Assembly (NCBI GenBank): GCA_948794795.1
Contig: CAQGLR010000003.1
Coordinates: 155,147-219,146, forward strand
Direction: 5' to 3'
Length of the DNA stretch: 64,000 bases
Source of the DNA: an uncultured Lachnospiraceae bacterium
GTDB taxonomy: Bacteria; Bacillota; Clostridia; Lachnospirales; Lachnospiraceae
A program made the position numbers and the translations under genes. The notes beneath the pieces are model-generated. The model ran no database searches and was not told where the DNA came from. It saw only the letters and a list, made by a program, of their open reading frames with translations. Below are positions 63,302 to 64,000 of the stretch, piece after piece; the stretch's first letter is position 1, and each line of letters begins with the position of its first letter.

Positions 63302-63941
63302 ACCTAAGCCTCCTCTCAGCAAGTGTCCCTGCTGCTAATACTGGCAGCAGGATTACCAGATAAAATACTACAAGAAGTACAAGGCTTTCTGTTGTTTTAT
63401 AATATAATCCTATTAAATCTTTGGCTGTAAACATTAAGTCCATAAGGCTTACTGCTGAAAATACACTTGTTTCTTTTAACAGGAATATTATATTGGCAAG
63501 AAATGCTGGAATGCTTGTAGATACAGCCTGCGGCAGTACCACATAACACATTATCTGTGCCTTGCTAAGCCCAAGGCTGTATGCACTTTCTTTTTGTATA
63601 TTATCTACACCTATAAGCCCGCTGCGGAAAGCTTCTGCCATATAGCTCCCGCCTAAAAAAGCAAGCCCTGCTGCCCCACAGGTTTCTGGAGATAACATTA
63701 TTCCAGCTTTGGGCAGCCCATAATATATAAAAAACAACTGTACCAGAAGAGGTGTGTTACGGCTGGTTTCTATATACACCGTAACTATATGGCGTATTAC
63801 AGGAACCTTTTCATATAAAACTACTGCACAAAACAGCCCTGTTAAAATTGCTAAAAAGACTCCTTCTAAGCCAATCTTTACTGTTAATAGTGCCGCTTTC
63901 TGGTACAGAGGCCAGACCTTCTCTATATATCCAAAATCCAT
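63282..63941 (-). CDS. Amino-acid ABC transporter permease
   Basis: 219 residues, HisM/GlnP type. MDFGYIEKVWPLYQKAALLT start, then TVYIETSRNTPLLVQLFFIY (the family's R-x-TPLLVQ signature) and the EAA loop SAYSLGLSKAQIMCYVVLPQ. Start at 63941 with AGGAGG. The substrate-binding protein gene is expected directly upstream. Confidence 0.88.
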   Translation of the reverse strand: MDFGYIEKVWPLYQKAALLTVKIGLEGVFLAILTGLFCAVVLYEKVPVIRHIVTVYIETSRNTPLLVQLFFIYYGLPKAGIMLSPETCGAAGLAFLGGSYMAEAFRSGLIGVDNIQKESAYSLGLSKAQIMCYVVLPQAVSTSIPAFLANIIFLLKETSVFSAVSLMDLMFTAKDLIGLYYKTTESLVLLVVFYLVILLPVLAAGTLAERRLRYAGFGT

Positions 63942-63976
63942 TAATGCACCTCCTAGTATAATAATGGTGTACTCAA

Positions 63977-64000
63977 TCAAGAGTACTTGTTAATAAGTTT
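63977..64000 (-). CDS. Possible C-terminal end of the substrate-binding protein
   Basis: The last 24 bases read KLINKYS-stop on the minus strand, 35 bases before the first permease. A solute-binding protein gene is the usual upstream neighbour. Too short to prove. Confidence 0.3.
   Translation of the reverse strand, partial: KLINKYS

Overview
The window looks like chromosomal DNA from a low-GC Gram-positive anaerobe, most likely a Lachnospiraceae (Clostridia). Support: AT-rich codon use, strong AGGAGG-type ribosome sites, the rapZ-whiA-crh block, the secA-prfB pair near a long-form hpf, an agr-type sensor pair, and a BspA/transglutaminase surface protein. No dnaA, rRNA or prophage is present. 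One tRNA (Arg, ACG) is seen.

Layout. 1-234: start of lysA, running off the left edge. 926-5161: a type IIA topoisomerase pair. 5844-14200 (minus): murB, rapZ, whiA, crh, dnaE, pfkA, a small acidic membrane protein, and tRNA-Arg. 14335-18509: a peptide-type ABC exporter with an AgrC/AgrA-like pair. 18883-20031: fucO. 20409-23408: a GC-richer four-gene operon (lipid methyltransferase-like, VTT-like membrane protein, VanR/VanS-like pair). 23774-31007: trkA and trkH, separated by a cassette of uncharacterised genes (metallo-beta-lactamase fold plus three small proteins) and a DUF5050-like lipoprotein. 31053-36860: cysQ, cysNC, cysD and an arylsulfotransferase-like protein. 36871-47624: tex, lysC, apgM, hom, prfB, secA. 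48200-52108: a GC-richer BlaI/BlaR1-like cassette with three unknown proteins, lying between secA and hpf. 52774-64000: hpf, a DnaA-box cluster, a 1730-residue surface protein, an SH3/NlpC-P60 hydrolase, ridA and an amino-acid ABC transporter.

The most striking structure is a family of at least seven intergenic elements (plus two decayed copies) at 276-504, 5162-5385, 5520-5800, 18605-18735, 23712-23759, 39309-39476, 39763-40048, 61300-61619 and 61614-61865. All full copies share a core whose stems change by compensatory substitutions and which always carries a GNRA tetraloop (GCAA, GAAA, GGAA or GGGA). The palindromic arms differ between subfamilies yet stay self-complementary. This is the signature of a conserved RNA fold carried on a MITE-like mobile element. 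I do not recognise it as a named family.

Three cassettes interrupt otherwise conserved gene neighbourhoods (trkH/trkA, secA/hpf, and the region beside trkA). Each lies near transposase remnants (IS3-, IS982- and IS4-like), so this is a chromosome with accessory insertions in housekeeping surroundings.
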